Assembly (NCBI GenBank): GCA_902492825.1
Contig: CABUMZ010000014.1
Span: 1-21,641, forward strand
Reading direction: 5' to 3'
Length of the DNA stretch: 21,641 nucleotides
DNA from: an uncultured Collinsella sp.
GTDB lineage: Bacteria; Actinomycetota; Coriobacteriia; Coriobacteriales; Coriobacteriaceae
The notes beneath the pieces are model-generated. The model was not told where the DNA came from. It worked only from the letters and a program-made list of their open reading frames with translations, and searched no databases. Positions 6,797 to 14,126 of the stretch are shown piece by piece (position 1 is the first letter of the stretch; each line of letters opens with the position of its first letter). Made by a program: the position numbers and the translations under genes.

Positions 6797-7354
6797 ATGG
6801 CAGAAGAGAAGTATGTGCCGCGTCTGAAGACCAAGTACAACAACGAGGTCAAGCAGCAGCTTCAGGACAAGTTCCAGTACGAGAACGTCATGATGATCCC
6901 CAAGTTTGAGAAGATCGTCGTGAACATGGGTGTCGGCGAGGCCGCTACCGATTCCAAGGCCATCGACGGTGCCGTGCGCGACCTGCGCGCCATCACCGGC
7001 CAGCAGCCGATGATCACCCGTGCCCGCAAGTCCATCGCTACCTTCCGCCTGCGCGCTGGTATGCCGATCGGCTGCAAGGTTACCCTGCGTGGCGACCGTA
7101 TGTGGGAGTTCTTCGATCGTCTGACCTCCGTCGCGATCCCCCGTATCCGCGACTTCCGCGGCATCTCCGCCAAGAGCTTCGACGGCCGTGGTAACTTCTC
7201 CATGGGCGTCACCGAGCAGCTCATCTTCCCCGAGATCGACTTCGACTCCGTCGATCACCAGCGCGGTATGGACATCACCTTCGTGACCACCGCCAATACC
7301 GATGAGGAGGCCAAGGCCCTTCTGGACGCCTTCGGTTTCCCGTTCAAGAAATAG
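6797..7354 (+). CDS. rplE: Ribosomal protein uL5
   Basis: The 185-residue L5 protein binds 5S rRNA and helps dock the central protuberance of the 50S subunit. Recognised features are the N-terminal [13 protein letters not shown], the VVNMGVGEA block near 46-54, the RNA-binding region [23 protein letters not shown] near 70-92, and [20 protein letters not shown] near the C-terminus. The start is fixed by AAGGAG ten bases upstream. The length is slightly above the usual ~180. In most bacteria rplN and rplX come directly before this gene in the spc operon; here a 311-bp gap and xdhC come before it. A stable hairpin separates it from rpsZ. Confidence 0.98.
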   Translation: MAEEKYVPRLKTKYNNEVKQQLQDKFQYENVMMIPKFEKIVVNMGVGEAATDSKAIDGAVRDLRAITGQQPMITRARKSIATFRLRAGMPIGCKVTLRGDRMWEFFDRLTSVAIPRIRDFRGISAKSFDGRGNFSMGVTEQLIFPEIDFDSVDHQRGMDITFVTTANTDEEAKALLDAFGFPFKK

Positions 7355-7369
7355 GTTCACCTGCCCTAT

Positions 7370-7399
7370 AAGCGCCGTTCCCACAAGGGGGCGGCGCTT
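7370..7399 (+). other. Intercistronic hairpin rplE-rpsZ
   Basis: AAGCGCCGTTCCC (7370-7382) and GGGGGCGGCGCTT (7387-7399) form a continuous 13-pair RNA stem with two G-U pairs and a four-base ACAA loop. No T run follows, so it is not a classical terminator. It may shape mRNA processing, stability or partial attenuation between L5 and S14. Confidence 0.6.
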
Positions 7400-7433
7400 G
7401 GGGCGAACAATACTCTATGTGAGGAGGATATAA

Positions 7434-7619
7434 GTGGCTAAGACATCGATGATCGTCAAGTGCAATCGCAAGCAGAAGTTCTCTACTCGTGAGTACACGC
7501 GCTGCCAGCGCTGCGGCCGTCCGCACTCTGTGTACCGCAAGTTCGGCCTGTGCCGTGTCTGCTTCCGCGAGCTTGCACTCAAGGGCGAGCTTCCCGGCGT
7601 TAAGAAGGCCAGCTGGTAA
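7434..7619 (+). CDS. rpsZ: Ribosomal protein uS14, zinc-binding type Z
   Basis: The 61-residue length is typical of the short, zinc-binding form of S14, a 30S head protein. The two CxxC pairs are CQRC and CRVC within the C-terminal half, spaced 12 residues apart; the usual ending [10 protein letters not shown] is present. It starts with GTG at 7434, placed 7-8 bases after GAGGAGG, giving [10 protein letters not shown]. The zinc form makes the gene dependent on zinc supply; many actinobacteria also carry a longer zinc-free paralog elsewhere, which is not in this window. A 119-bp gap with a short hairpin precedes rpsH. Confidence 0.97.
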   Translation: MAKTSMIVKCNRKQKFSTREYTRCQRCGRPHSVYRKFGLCRVCFRELALKGELPGVKKASW

Positions 7620-7674
7620 GTCACTACCAGCGTTTCAAGCATCAGTTTGGAACAGGGAAAACGCGCTAAAAAGG

Positions 7675-7697
7675 CTTTGCCGTTAAGGGCGGCGAAG
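7675..7697 (+). other. Intercistronic hairpin rpsZ-rpsH
   Basis: CTTTGCCG (7675-7682) pairs with CGGCGAAG (7690-7697): eight pairs including one G-U, with a seven-base loop. It lies about 40 bases before the rpsH start. S8 controls its own operon in E. coli by binding spc mRNA; whether this hairpin resembles that site was not tested. Confidence 0.4.
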
Positions 7698-7738
7698 AAC
7701 CAAGAGCACGTGTTCATCAAGAACGAAGGAGAATCTGT

Positions 7739-8137
7739 ATGAACCTTACAGACCCGATCGCAGATATGCTTACGCGCATCCGTAACGCTAACTCTGTGAA
7801 CAAGGCCACGGTCTCCATGCCGAGCAGCAAGAAGCTCGTCGAGATCGCTCGTGTTCTGCACGAGGAGGGCTACATCGAGGGCTACGATGTCGAGGACACC
7901 GTTCCCCAGAAGACTCTGCACATCACGCTTAAGTATGGTCCCAAGAAGGCTAAGGTCATCAACGGCATCCGCCGCATTTCCAAGCCGGGCCTGCGTAAGT
8001 ACACCGGCGTTGCCGATATGCCCCGCGTCCGCGGTGGCCTTGGTACCGCCATTATTTCCACCAGCCATGGCGTCATGACCGACCGCGATGCTCGCAAGCA
8101 CAACGTCGGCGGCGAGATCATCGCTTACGTCTGGTAA
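7739..8137 (+). CDS. rpsH: Ribosomal protein uS8
   Basis: The 132-residue protein has the normal length for S8, which binds helix 21 of 16S rRNA early in 30S assembly. The start [17 protein letters not shown] is characteristic. The family signature runs through the C-terminal part, [20 protein letters not shown] followed by [11 protein letters not shown], and forms the RNA-binding surface. The ATG at 7739 is preceded by GAAGGAGAA. In E. coli S8 represses the spc operon by binding near rplE. In this genome the operon seems to start at rplE, so feedback could be similar, but that is inference. Confidence 0.98.
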   Translation: MNLTDPIADMLTRIRNANSVNKATVSMPSSKKLVEIARVLHEEGYIEGYDVEDTVPQKTLHITLKYGPKKAKVINGIRRISKPGLRKYTGVADMPRVRGGLGTAIISTSHGVMTDRDARKHNVGGEIIAYVW

Positions 8138-8170
8138 TTCGCTCGGTAGGTAGAAGGAAAGGAGATCACC

Positions 8171-8707
8171 GTGTCTCGTATCGGTAATAAGCCTGTCCAG
8201 ATTCCCGCCGGAGTCGAAGTGGCAGTCAACGGCAACAACGTTGTCGTCAAGGGCCCCAAGGGCCAGCTCGAGCTCGATGTCTTTGAGAAGCTCGCTATCA
8301 ACGTCGAGGACAACGTCCTCACCGTTTCCCGTCCCGACGACGAGCGTGAGACCCGTGCCCGCCACGGCCTCACCCGCGCCCTCATCCACAACATGGTTGT
8401 TGGCGTTTCCGAGGGCTTCGAGAAGAAGCTCGAGCTCGCCGGCGTCGGTTACCGCGTGCAGCAGAAGGGCAAGAACCTCGAGTTCTCCCTGGGCTTCTCG
8501 CACCCCGTGATCGTCGAGGCTCCCGAGGGCATCACCTTCGAGGTTCCCGACAACACCCACGTGAACGTCAAGGGTATCAACAAGCAGCAGGTCGGTCAGA
8601 TCGCCGCTGAGATCCGCGGTCATCGTCCTCCCGAGCCTTACAAGGGCAAGGGTATCCACTACGTTGGCGAGCACATCCGCCGCAAGCTGGGTAAGGCCGC
8701 CAAGTAG
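8171..8707 (+). CDS. rplF: Ribosomal protein uL6
   Basis: The 178-residue protein has the usual length for L6, a two-domain 50S protein near the sarcin-ricin loop and the factor-binding site. The start is GTG at 8171, with AAAGGAG about 5 bases upstream, giving [17 protein letters not shown]. The C-terminal domain carries the signature region [19 protein letters not shown] (near 158-176), with the conserved YKGKGI. It sits 33 bases after rpsH. A CCAGCACC/GGTGCTGG hairpin lies between it and rplR. Confidence 0.98.
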   Translation: MSRIGNKPVQIPAGVEVAVNGNNVVVKGPKGQLELDVFEKLAINVEDNVLTVSRPDDERETRARHGLTRALIHNMVVGVSEGFEKKLELAGVGYRVQQKGKNLEFSLGFSHPVIVEAPEGITFEVPDNTHVNVKGINKQQVGQIAAEIRGHRPPEPYKGKGIHYVGEHIRRKLGKAAK

Positions 8708-8735
8708 TAGTCGTAACCGACTCACTCGCATAAGA

Positions 8736-8757
8736 CCAGCACCCCGTCAGGTGCTGG
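8736..8757 (+). other. Intercistronic hairpin rplF-rplR
   Basis: CCAGCACC (8736-8743) and GGTGCTGG (8750-8757) form a perfect 8-bp stem with a six-base loop. A T5 run occurs 11 bases later, just before the rplR ribosome site. The run is too far away for a standard terminator, but the stem could attenuate or protect the mRNA. Confidence 0.5.
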
Positions 8758-8785
8758 CAAGATCAACCTTTTTAGGAGTTTACGT

Positions 8786-9154
8786 ATGAACAAGCATAAG
8801 GCGAAGCTGGAAGGCCTCAAGCGTCGTCAGCGTCGTGTTCGCGGCAAGGTCTCGGGTACCGCCGAGCGTCCGCGTCTTCGTGTGACCCGTACTAACGCCA
8901 ACATCTATGCCCAGATCATCGACGACAGCAAGGGCTCCAGCCTGACGCTCGTCTCTGCCTCGACTCTCGAGGCCGAGTTCAAGGGCACCCACACCTCGAA
9001 CAAGGAGGCTGCGGAGAAGGTCGGTCAGCTCGTTGGCAAGCGCGCCATCGAGGCCGGCATCACCAAGGTCGCCTTCGATCGCGGTGGCCGTATCTACCAT
9101 GGCCGCGTCAAGGCCCTCGCCGACGGTGCTCGTGCCGCCGGTCTCGAGTTCTAG
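8786..9154 (+). CDS. rplR: Ribosomal protein uL18
   Basis: The 122-residue protein matches L18, which binds 5S rRNA beside L5 in the central protuberance. Visible features are a basic N-terminus ([17 protein letters not shown]), the [20 protein letters not shown] strand region near 28-48, and the C-terminal signature [20 protein letters not shown] followed by [17 protein letters not shown] lies upstream of the ATG. It is separated from rpsE by only 14 bases, with the rpsE ribosome site overlapping the rplR stop. Confidence 0.98.
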   Translation: MNKHKAKLEGLKRRQRRVRGKVSGTAERPRLRVTRTNANIYAQIIDDSKGSSLTLVSASTLEAEFKGTHTSNKEAAEKVGQLVGKRAIEAGITKVAFDRGGRIYHGRVKALADGARAAGLEF

Positions 9155-9168
9155 GAGGTATGTAGCAC

Positions 9169-9693
9169 ATGGCTCGTAATCAGAAGCAGCAGCGCGAGGC
9201 CTCCGAGTTCGAGGAGCGCGTCGTTTACATCAACCGCGTGTCGAAGACCGTCAAGGGTGGTCGTCGCATGAGCCTCGTCGCTCTCGTCGTCGTTGGCGAC
9301 GGCAAGGGCAACGTCGGCGTTGGCATGGGCAAGTCCGCTGAGGTGCCCATGGCCATCTCCAAGGCGTCTCTCGATGCCAAGAAGAACATGTTCCACGTGC
9401 CGGTGACCGATCAGGGCACCATTCCGCACGAGGTTCTCGGTCACTTTGGTGCCGGCCGCATCATCATCAAGCCCGCTGTCGAGGGTACCGGCGTTATCGC
9501 CGGCGGCGCTGTGCGTCCCCTCTTCGAGCTTGCTGGCATCAAGAACGTCCTGTCCAAGTCCCTCGGTACCGACAACGGCCTCAACATCATCAAGGCTGCC
9601 GTCGAGGGCCTCAAGGAGCTCTCCAGCCCTGAGGACGTCGCGGCTCGCCGTGGCCTGACGGTCTCCGAGATGTTCGTCGGTAAGGAGAACTAA
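9169..9693 (+). CDS. rpsE: Ribosomal protein uS5
   Basis: The 174-residue protein is S5, a 30S protein at the mRNA entry side that affects decoding accuracy. The double-stranded RNA-binding half carries [30 protein letters not shown] sequence and [21 protein letters not shown]. The C-terminal half has [27 protein letters not shown] sequence and ends in [17 protein letters not shown]. The ribosome site TAGGAGG overlaps the rplR stop. The next gene, rpmD, begins two bases after this stop, so translation is probably coupled. Confidence 0.98.
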   Translation: MARNQKQQREASEFEERVVYINRVSKTVKGGRRMSLVALVVVGDGKGNVGVGMGKSAEVPMAISKASLDAKKNMFHVPVTDQGTIPHEVLGHFGAGRIIIKPAVEGTGVIAGGAVRPLFELAGIKNVLSKSLGTDNGLNIIKAAVEGLKELSSPEDVAARRGLTVSEMFVGKEN

Positions 9694-9695
9694 GC

Positions 9696-9878
9696 ATGGC
9701 TGACACCATCAAGATCAAGCAGGTCCGCAGCACCAACGGTTGCAAGCAGGACCAGGTCCGTACTGTCCGTGCCCTCGGTCTCCACAGGATCCGCGAGGTT
9801 CGCGAGATTGCTGACAACGAGTCCGTCCGCGGCATGATCTTCAAGGTCAAGCACCTTGTCGAGATTGTAGAGGAGTAG
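9696..9878 (+). CDS. rpmD: Ribosomal protein uL30
   Basis: The 60-residue protein has the expected length for bacterial L30, a small 50S protein of ferredoxin-like fold. The start MADTIKIKQVRSTNGCKQDQ and the conserved RTVRALGLHRIREVREIAD middle part support it. It begins only two bases after rpsE, with the ribosome site inside the end of rpsE (GTAAGGAG). It is followed three bases later by rplO. This tight packing is typical of the spc operon. Confidence 0.97.
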   Translation: MADTIKIKQVRSTNGCKQDQVRTVRALGLHRIREVREIADNESVRGMIFKVKHLVEIVEE

Positions 9879-9881
9879 CAA

Positions 9882-10331
9882 ATGCAGCTTCACGATCTTA
9901 CTCCCGCGCCCGGTTCCACCAAGAACCGCAAGCGCGTCGGCCGTGGCAATTCTTCGGGTCACGGCACCACTTCTGGCCGCGGCCAGAAGGGCCAGGGTTC
10001 CCGCTCTGGCGGCACCAAGGGTGCCGGCTTCGAGGGTGGCCAGACTCCGCTGGCTATGCGCCTGCCCAAGCTTCCGGGCTTCCGCAACCCCCGTCGTATC
10101 GAGTACACCGCTGTTAACGTTGAGCGTCTCGAGCGCAAGTTCGAGGACGGCGCTGTGATCGACGGTGCCGCTCTTAAGGCCGCTCGCATCACCAAGAGCG
10201 AGTTCGAGCCCGTCAAGGTGCTCGGCAATGGTGAGCTCACCAAGAAGTTCACGGTCAAGGTCGACAAGGTCAGCGCTTCTGCGCAGGCCAAGATCGAGGC
10301 CGCCGGCGGAAAGGTCGAGCTGCCGTGCTAA
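9882..10331 (+). CDS. rplO: Ribosomal protein uL15
   Basis: The 149-residue L15 protein threads a long extended arm into 23S rRNA late in 50S assembly. The glycine- and basic-rich N-terminal arm shows [20 protein letters not shown] near residues 21-40, followed by the [16 protein letters not shown] block. The C-terminal globular domain ends with [16 protein letters not shown]. The GTG start of secY lies inside the end of this gene, giving a seven-base overlap, so SecY synthesis is likely coupled to L15. Confidence 0.98.
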   Translation: MQLHDLTPAPGSTKNRKRVGRGNSSGHGTTSGRGQKGQGSRSGGTKGAGFEGGQTPLAMRLPKLPGFRNPRRIEYTAVNVERLERKFEDGAVIDGAALKAARITKSEFEPVKVLGNGELTKKFTVKVDKVSASAQAKIEAAGGKVELPC

Positions 10332-11581
10332 ATGGTCTTAAGAATGCTTTCCGCATCAAAGAATTGCGCGAAAAGATTCTTTTTACCATAGCTATGCTCG
10401 TCGTGTACCGCATTGGTGCGCACGTTCCTGTGCCCGGCATTCCCTTCCAGGGGATGCTGGGCCTTTTCTCGACCGATAACAATTCGGTCGCCGCAGGTGC
10501 TATGGCCCTCCTGAATCTTTTCTCTGGCGGCGCTTTGAGCTATGTGTCGGTGTTTTCGCTGGGCATCATGCCTTACATCACCAGCTCGATCATCCTCCAG
10601 ATGCTCCAGGCCGTCGTGCCTTCCCTGCATGAGCTTGCCCGCGAGGGCGAGGTCGGTCAGACCAAGATTACGCAGTATTCGCGTTACCTCACCCTGGCTC
10701 TGGCAATCCTCAACTCCGTGGGTTACCTCTTCCTCTTTAAGAGCTTCGGCATCAGCTTTAATGGCGCCGGCGCTCCCGAGATCATCTTCGACCTCATGAT
10801 CGTCGGTACGCTCACCGCGGGCGCCATGCTGATCATGTGGATTGGTGAGCTCATCACCCAGCGCGGTATCGGCAATGGCATGTCGCTGATCATCTTTGCG
10901 AACATCATGGCCGGTCTGCCGCAGGCTATCTTCTCCAGCACCGAGGGCAATGCCGGTGGCATCATCACCATGGTGATCATCTGCGCCATCATCCTGCTGG
11001 TTATCCCGCTGATTGTTTTCCTTGAGCGCGGCCAGCGCCGCATCCCGGTCTCCTACGCTAAGCGCGTCGTGGGCCGTCGCATGATGGGTGGCCAGACCAC
11101 CTACCTGCCCATCAAGGTCAACACCGCGGGTGTCGTGCCGATCATCTTCGCTTCGGCGCTGCTGTACTTCCCGGCTCAGATTGCCGTGTTCTTCCCCGGC
11201 ATCGGCTGGATCCAGGCAGTTGCCTCTGCGCTTTCGCGCGGCTGGCTCAACTGGGTGCTTAACGTTGTCCTCATCGTGTTCAACCCCGATGACACGGCCG
11301 ACAACCTTAAGAAGCAGGGCGGCTTTATTCCGGGCGTGCGTCCGGGTAGGGCTACCGCGGCCTACATCAAGAACGCGCTCAACAAGATTACGCTTCCCAG
11401 CGCTGTCTTTTTGGCGCTCATCGCCATCGTGCCTTCGATCATCTTCTCCTTTACGGGTAACCAGCTGATCCAGGCATTTGGCGGCACGTCCATCCTCATC
11501 ATGGTCGGCGTCGTGCTCGAGACGGTCGATAAGCTCGAAGGCCAGATCAAGATGTATGATTACGATGGATTCTTTAAATAG
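10325..11581 (+). CDS. secY: Protein translocase subunit SecY, with an apparent internal deletion
   Basis: SecY is the ten-helix pore of the Sec translocon in the cytoplasmic membrane. The start is GTG at 10325, giving [18 protein letters not shown], and overlaps rplO by seven bases. The plug and pore region [27 protein letters not shown] (64-90) and loop sequence [18 protein letters not shown] are clear. So are [21 protein letters not shown], the cytoplasmic [11 protein letters not shown] and the C-terminal [23 protein letters not shown]. The total of 418 residues is about 10-12 short. The shortfall lies at F319-N320, where [12 protein letters not shown] joins [11 protein letters not shown] directly. 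Homologues such as B. subtilis SecY have about 9-10 more residues here (AFTYFYAFVQV before NPE), completing TM8. The frame is intact. Confidence 0.95.
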   Translation: MLNGLKNAFRIKELREKILFTIAMLVVYRIGAHVPVPGIPFQGMLGLFSTDNNSVAAGAMALLNLFSGGALSYVSVFSLGIMPYITSSIILQMLQAVVPSLHELAREGEVGQTKITQYSRYLTLALAILNSVGYLFLFKSFGISFNGAGAPEIIFDLMIVGTLTAGAMLIMWIGELITQRGIGNGMSLIIFANIMAGLPQAIFSSTEGNAGGIITMVIICAIILLVIPLIVFLERGQRRIPVSYAKRVVGRRMMGGQTTYLPIKVNTAGVVPIIFASALLYFPAQIAVFFPGIGWIQAVASALSRGWLNWVLNVVLIVFNPDDTADNLKKQGGFIPGVRPGRATAAYIKNALNKITLPSAVFLALIAIVPSIIFSFTGNQLIQAFGGTSILIMVGVVLETVDKLEGQIKMYDYDGFFK

Positions 11582-11599
11582 GCTAGAGGAGGATTGCTC

Positions 11600-12226
11600 A
11601 TGAACCTCGTATTGCTCGGAGCTCCGGGTGCCGGTAAGGGCACCGTCGCACAGGAGCTCGTCACCGAGTTTGGCGTCGCTCACATTTCCACGGGCGACCT
11701 GCTACGTGCTGCCGTCAAGGGTGGCACCGAGCTTGGTATTCAGGCTAAGAAGTACATGGACGCTGGCGAGCTCGTTCCCGATCAGCTCGTGATCGACCTT
11801 GTCAAGGAGCGCCTTGCCGCCGATGACGCCCAGCAGGGCTTCATCCTCGACGGTTTCCCGCGCAACACCGCCCAGGCCGTGACGCTCGATTCCGAGCTCT
11901 CCGCCATGGGTCGCGAGATCGACTGCGCCCTTCTGGTCGATGTGGCCCCCGAGGTCATTATCGATCGTCTGTCTTCGCGTCGCACCTGCCGCGCCTGCGG
12001 TTACACCGGCACCGCTGCCGATGCTACCTGCCCCAAGTGTGGCTGCGAGATGTATCAGCGCGACGACGATAAGCCCGAGACCATCAAGAACCGTCTCGAC
12101 GTCTACGAGAAGTCCACGAGCCCGCTCGTCGACTACTATCGTGGCCAGGGTCTGCTCAAGTCGGTCAACGGTGACCAGGCTCGCGAGACCGTGTACGGGG
12201 ATGTCAAAGAGGCTCTCGGTCTATGA
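11600..12226 (+). CDS. adk: Adenylate kinase
   Basis: The 208-residue enzyme converts AMP + ATP to two ADP. The P-loop GAPGAGKGT lies at residues 7-15, the AMP-binding HISTGDLLRAAV follows near 28-39, and GFILDGFPRN lies near 80-89. The LID carries RRTCRACGY and CPKCGCEMYQRDDDKPETIKNRL, whose four cysteines make it the zinc-stabilised long form. The ATG at 11600 is chosen over an upstream in-frame TTG because AGAGGAGG ends about 7 bases before it. Its position between secY and map is the classic bacterial order. Its last bases overlap the map start in an ATGA junction. Confidence 0.97.
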   Translation: MNLVLLGAPGAGKGTVAQELVTEFGVAHISTGDLLRAAVKGGTELGIQAKKYMDAGELVPDQLVIDLVKERLAADDAQQGFILDGFPRNTAQAVTLDSELSAMGREIDCALLVDVAPEVIIDRLSSRRTCRACGYTGTAADATCPKCGCEMYQRDDDKPETIKNRLDVYEKSTSPLVDYYRGQGLLKSVNGDQARETVYGDVKEALGL

Positions 12227-13011
12227 TCAAGATTAAGTCTGCAACGCAAATCGAGCAGATGAAGAAGGCAGGAGCGCTATCTAAGATGGCGCTCCGCCAC
12301 GTTGGAGCCATGGTGCGCCCCGGCGTTTCAACTTTTGAGCTCGATCAGCTCGCGGAGCAGATTATCCGCATGCATGGTGGCACCCCAGCCTTTAAGGGCT
12401 ACGGCGGGTTCCCGGGAACCATCTGCGCATCGATCAACGATGCCGTGGTTCACGGTATTCCCAACCCCGACATGATCCTGCGCGATGGCGATATCATCTC
12501 CATTGATACGGGAGCTGTCGTTGATGGTTGGGTCGGCGATAACGCTTGGACGTTTTTCGTCGGCACCCCCACGCCCGAAGCCAAGGCTTTGTGCGAGGTC
12601 ACGCGCGATTGCCTTAAGGCTGCCATCGAGCAGGCTGTTCCCGGTAACCATATCGGGGATGTTGGTTATGCCGTTCAGTCCCTCGCCGAGTCTCACGGTT
12701 ACGGCGTGCTTCGTGATTATGTGGGCCATGGCATTGGCCGCGTGATGCACGAGGACCCCAACGTTCCTAACTATGGAAAGAAGGGGAGGGGCGTTCGCCT
12801 CCAGGCCGGCATGGTCATTGCCATCGAGCCGATGGTTACGATGGGTTCCAACCATGTGAGCACGGGCTCCGACGGTTGGATTGTTACGACCAACGACCAC
12901 CTGCCTGCCGCGCACTACGAGAACACCGTCGCCATTACCAATGACGGTCCGGTGATTCTCACCACGGATGCCCAAGGTGCTTGGTGCTCGCTCCAAGGCG
13001 GAGAAATGTAA
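12223..13011 (+). CDS. map: Methionine aminopeptidase, type I
   Basis: The 262-residue enzyme removes the initiator methionine from new proteins. All expected residues are present: H77 (VVHGIPN), metal ligands D95 (SIDTGA), D106 (VGDNAWT), H169 (GHGIGRVMHE), E202 (IEPMV) and E233 (HYENTVAI). These sit two positions earlier than in the E. coli enzyme, which shows full collinearity. It overlaps adk by four bases (ATGA). The stop codon lies inside the left end of a 129-bp inverted repeat (13003-13131), so the final tail, QGAWCSLQGGEM, may have been partly set by that element; this tail is unlike the rest and probably dispensable. Confidence 0.97.
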   Translation: MIKIKSATQIEQMKKAGALSKMALRHVGAMVRPGVSTFELDQLAEQIIRMHGGTPAFKGYGGFPGTICASINDAVVHGIPNPDMILRDGDIISIDTGAVVDGWVGDNAWTFFVGTPTPEAKALCEVTRDCLKAAIEQAVPGNHIGDVGYAVQSLAESHGYGVLRDYVGHGIGRVMHEDPNVPNYGKKGRGVRLQAGMVIAIEPMVTMGSNHVSTGSDGWIVTTNDHLPAAHYENTVAITNDGPVILTTDAQGAWCSLQGGEM

Positions 13012-13131
13012 AAGTCGCCGCCTCCTGATGCCCAACCTCGCCTTTCAATTTCGAAGGCATGACCCCAAGGTCTATGCCTTCTCATTTCAAGGCGATCTTG
13101 GGCATCAGGGAACGGCTTTGTTTTACATTTC
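13003..13131. repeat. 129-bp imperfect inverted repeat overlapping the map stop
   Basis: The outer arms GAAATGTAAAA (13003-13013) and TTTTACATTTC (13121-13131) are perfect. Inner arms CCTGATGCCCAA (13024-13035) and TTGGGCATCAGG (13098-13109) are also perfect. Further pairing includes TCGCCTT/AAGGCGA and a tip hairpin AAGGCATGACC-CCAA-GGTC-T-ATGCCTT around 13054-13080. The arms are interrupted by unpaired stretches. The shape (terminal inverted repeats, self-complementary interior, no coding capacity) resembles a miniature transposable element or a long RNA hairpin. A second copy was not seen in the window, so mobility is unproven. Confidence 0.75.
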
Positions 13132-13139
13132 AAATGTAA
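13123..13139. repeat. Perfect short palindrome at the right edge of the map-infA element
   Basis: TTACATTT-C-AAATGTAA is an 8-bp perfect inverted repeat with a one-base centre. It shares TTACATTT with the right outer arm of the 129-bp element, so the outer arm sequence occurs three times around the element. It could be an operator for infA or an insertion footprint. Confidence 0.5.
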
Positions 13140-13175
13140 CAAGTTCCACTTAGTTGTGGAGCCATTACGAAGTTA

Positions 13176-13204
13176 TTACGATGCGTACATACGTGTTGTA
13201 GAAT
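13176..13204 (+). promoter_or_regulatory. Candidate infA promoter
   Basis: TAGAAT at 13199-13204 matches 5 of 6 bases of a -10 box. A weak TTACGA lies 17 bases upstream (13176-13181). A small CGTA-CA-TACG palindrome sits between them. Transcription from here would begin about 33 bases before the infA GTG and would allow the infA-rpmJ-rpsM-rpoA-rplQ block to be expressed apart from map. Confidence 0.4.
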
Positions 13205-13243
13205 ACTCAATCGCTGTCGTTTTCTAGAGAAAGATGATTGCTT

Positions 13244-13462
13244 GTGAAGAAGGAAGACGCAATTGAGCTCGAGGGTACGGTAAAAGAGCCGCTGCCCAAC
13301 GCCATGTTTAAGGTCGAGCTCGAGAACGGTCATTCGGTTCTGTGCAACATTTCTGGCAAGATCCGAATGAATTACATCCGCATTCTCCCCGGTGACAGGG
13401 TTGTCGTGGAGCTTTCCCCGTACGACCTGACCCGCGGCCGCATCACCTATCGCTATAAATAG
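13244..13462 (+). CDS. infA: Translation initiation factor IF-1
   Basis: This 72-residue OB-fold protein binds the 30S A site during initiation. The sequence [30 protein letters not shown] and the ending [27 protein letters not shown] are classic. I chose the GTG at 13244 rather than an in-frame TTG at 13238, because it gives exactly the usual 72 residues and sits about 10 bases after AGAGAAAG. The gene lies after a 232-bp gap from map that contains the inverted repeat and a promoter candidate. It probably leads the following alpha-operon genes. Confidence 0.96.
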   Translation: MKKEDAIELEGTVKEPLPNAMFKVELENGHSVLCNISGKIRMNYIRILPGDRVVVELSPYDLTRGRITYRYK

Positions 13463-13472
13463 CGGCACGCAT

Positions 13473-13560
13473 ACACGCTCTTTTCCGACTGCAGGCTTAG
13501 CTCAACCTACGGTCGGTTTGCGTGTGAAGACCAGCCATAGTTTTAAACGCCTGCGGCTGG
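13473..13560 (+). other. Two tandem hairpins between infA and rpmJ
   Basis: The first structure nests ACACGC/GCGTGT (13473-13478 and 13520-13525) around CCGAC/GTCGG (13485-13489 and 13512-13516). The second pairs CCAGCC (13531-13536) with GGCTGG (13555-13560). Neither is followed by a T run. They lie in the 147-bp leader of rpmJ-rpsM-rpsK-rpsD, where S4 autoregulates the alpha operon in some bacteria. A regulatory leader is plausible but not shown. Confidence 0.4.
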
Positions 13561-13609
13561 GCGAGTAGATAGTAGGGAAGTAGTTTGAGCGCTACCGAAA
13601 GGAAGAACG

Positions 13610-13723
13610 ATGAAGGTACGTCCTTCGGTCAAGAAGATGTGCGATAAGTGCAAAATCATTAGGCGCCATGGCAAGGTCCTCGTCATTTGCGAGAATCCCC
13701 GTCATAAGCAGCGTCAGGGTTAA
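13610..13723 (+). CDS. rpmJ: Ribosomal protein bL36
   Basis: The 37-residue protein is L36, the smallest 50S protein, with sequence [41 protein letters not shown] layout. It is the zinc-ribbon form: C11, C14, C27 and a histidine at 32 form the metal site. AAAGGAAG precedes the ATG by about 6 bases. It has the standard place between infA and rpsM, with a 14-base gap to the latter. The length equals the usual 37-38 residues. Confidence 0.96.
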   Translation: MKVRPSVKKMCDKCKIIRRHGKVLVICENPRHKQRQG

Positions 13724-13737
13724 GAGAGGAGACTACG

Positions 13738-14112
13738 TTGGCCCGTATTAATGGTGTCGACCTCCCGCGTGAGAAGCGCGTTGAGATCGGTCTGACCTAC
13801 ATTTACGGCATCGGCCGCACCACTGCGACGAAGATTTGCGTCGAGTGCAACGTTAACGTGGATACGCGCGTTAAGGACCTCACCGAGGATGAGGTTAACG
13901 CCATCCGCGATTATATCGATAAGAACCAGATCATGGTTGAGGGCGACCTCCGCCGTGAGCGCAACCAGAACGTCAAGCGCCTTATGGACATCGGCTGCAA
14001 CCGCGGCCTTCGTCACCGCAAGGGCCTCCCGGTCCGCGGCCAGCGCACCCACACTAACGCTCGTACCCGCAAGGGCCCGAAGCGTCAGATCGGTGCTAAG
14101 AAGAAGAAATAA
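13738..14112 (+). CDS. rpsM: Ribosomal protein uS13
   Basis: The 124-residue protein is S13, a 30S head protein that contacts the 50S subunit and the P-site tRNA. It starts with TTG at 13738, giving [26 protein letters not shown], seven bases after GAGAGGA; no ATG or GTG would give the conserved N-terminus. The helix-two-turns-helix region and the C-terminal signature [24 protein letters not shown] (near 94-117), followed by a lysine-rich end that reaches toward tRNA, are clear. A 14-base gap leads to rpsK. Confidence 0.98.
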   Translation: MARINGVDLPREKRVEIGLTYIYGIGRTTATKICVECNVNVDTRVKDLTEDEVNAIRDYIDKNQIMVEGDLRRERNQNVKRLMDIGCNRGLRHRKGLPVRGQRTHTNARTRKGPKRQIGAKKKK

Positions 14113-14126
14113 GGAGCGCTAGATAG

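Noticed and set aside
5532..6797. A 421-codon minus-strand frame opposite xdhC and the rplE leader
   Set aside because: It covers a clear XdhC gene and the palindrome; no recognisable motifs and no start signal.
10328..11683. A 451-codon minus-strand frame opposite secY
   Set aside because: Shadow of secY codon usage; its His/Asp/Arg-rich translation lacks any domain or a ribosome site.
13238..13243. TTG at 13238 as the infA start
   Set aside because: It would add two residues (ML) to an IF-1 that otherwise has the exact usual N-terminus and length, and it lies too close to the ribosome site.
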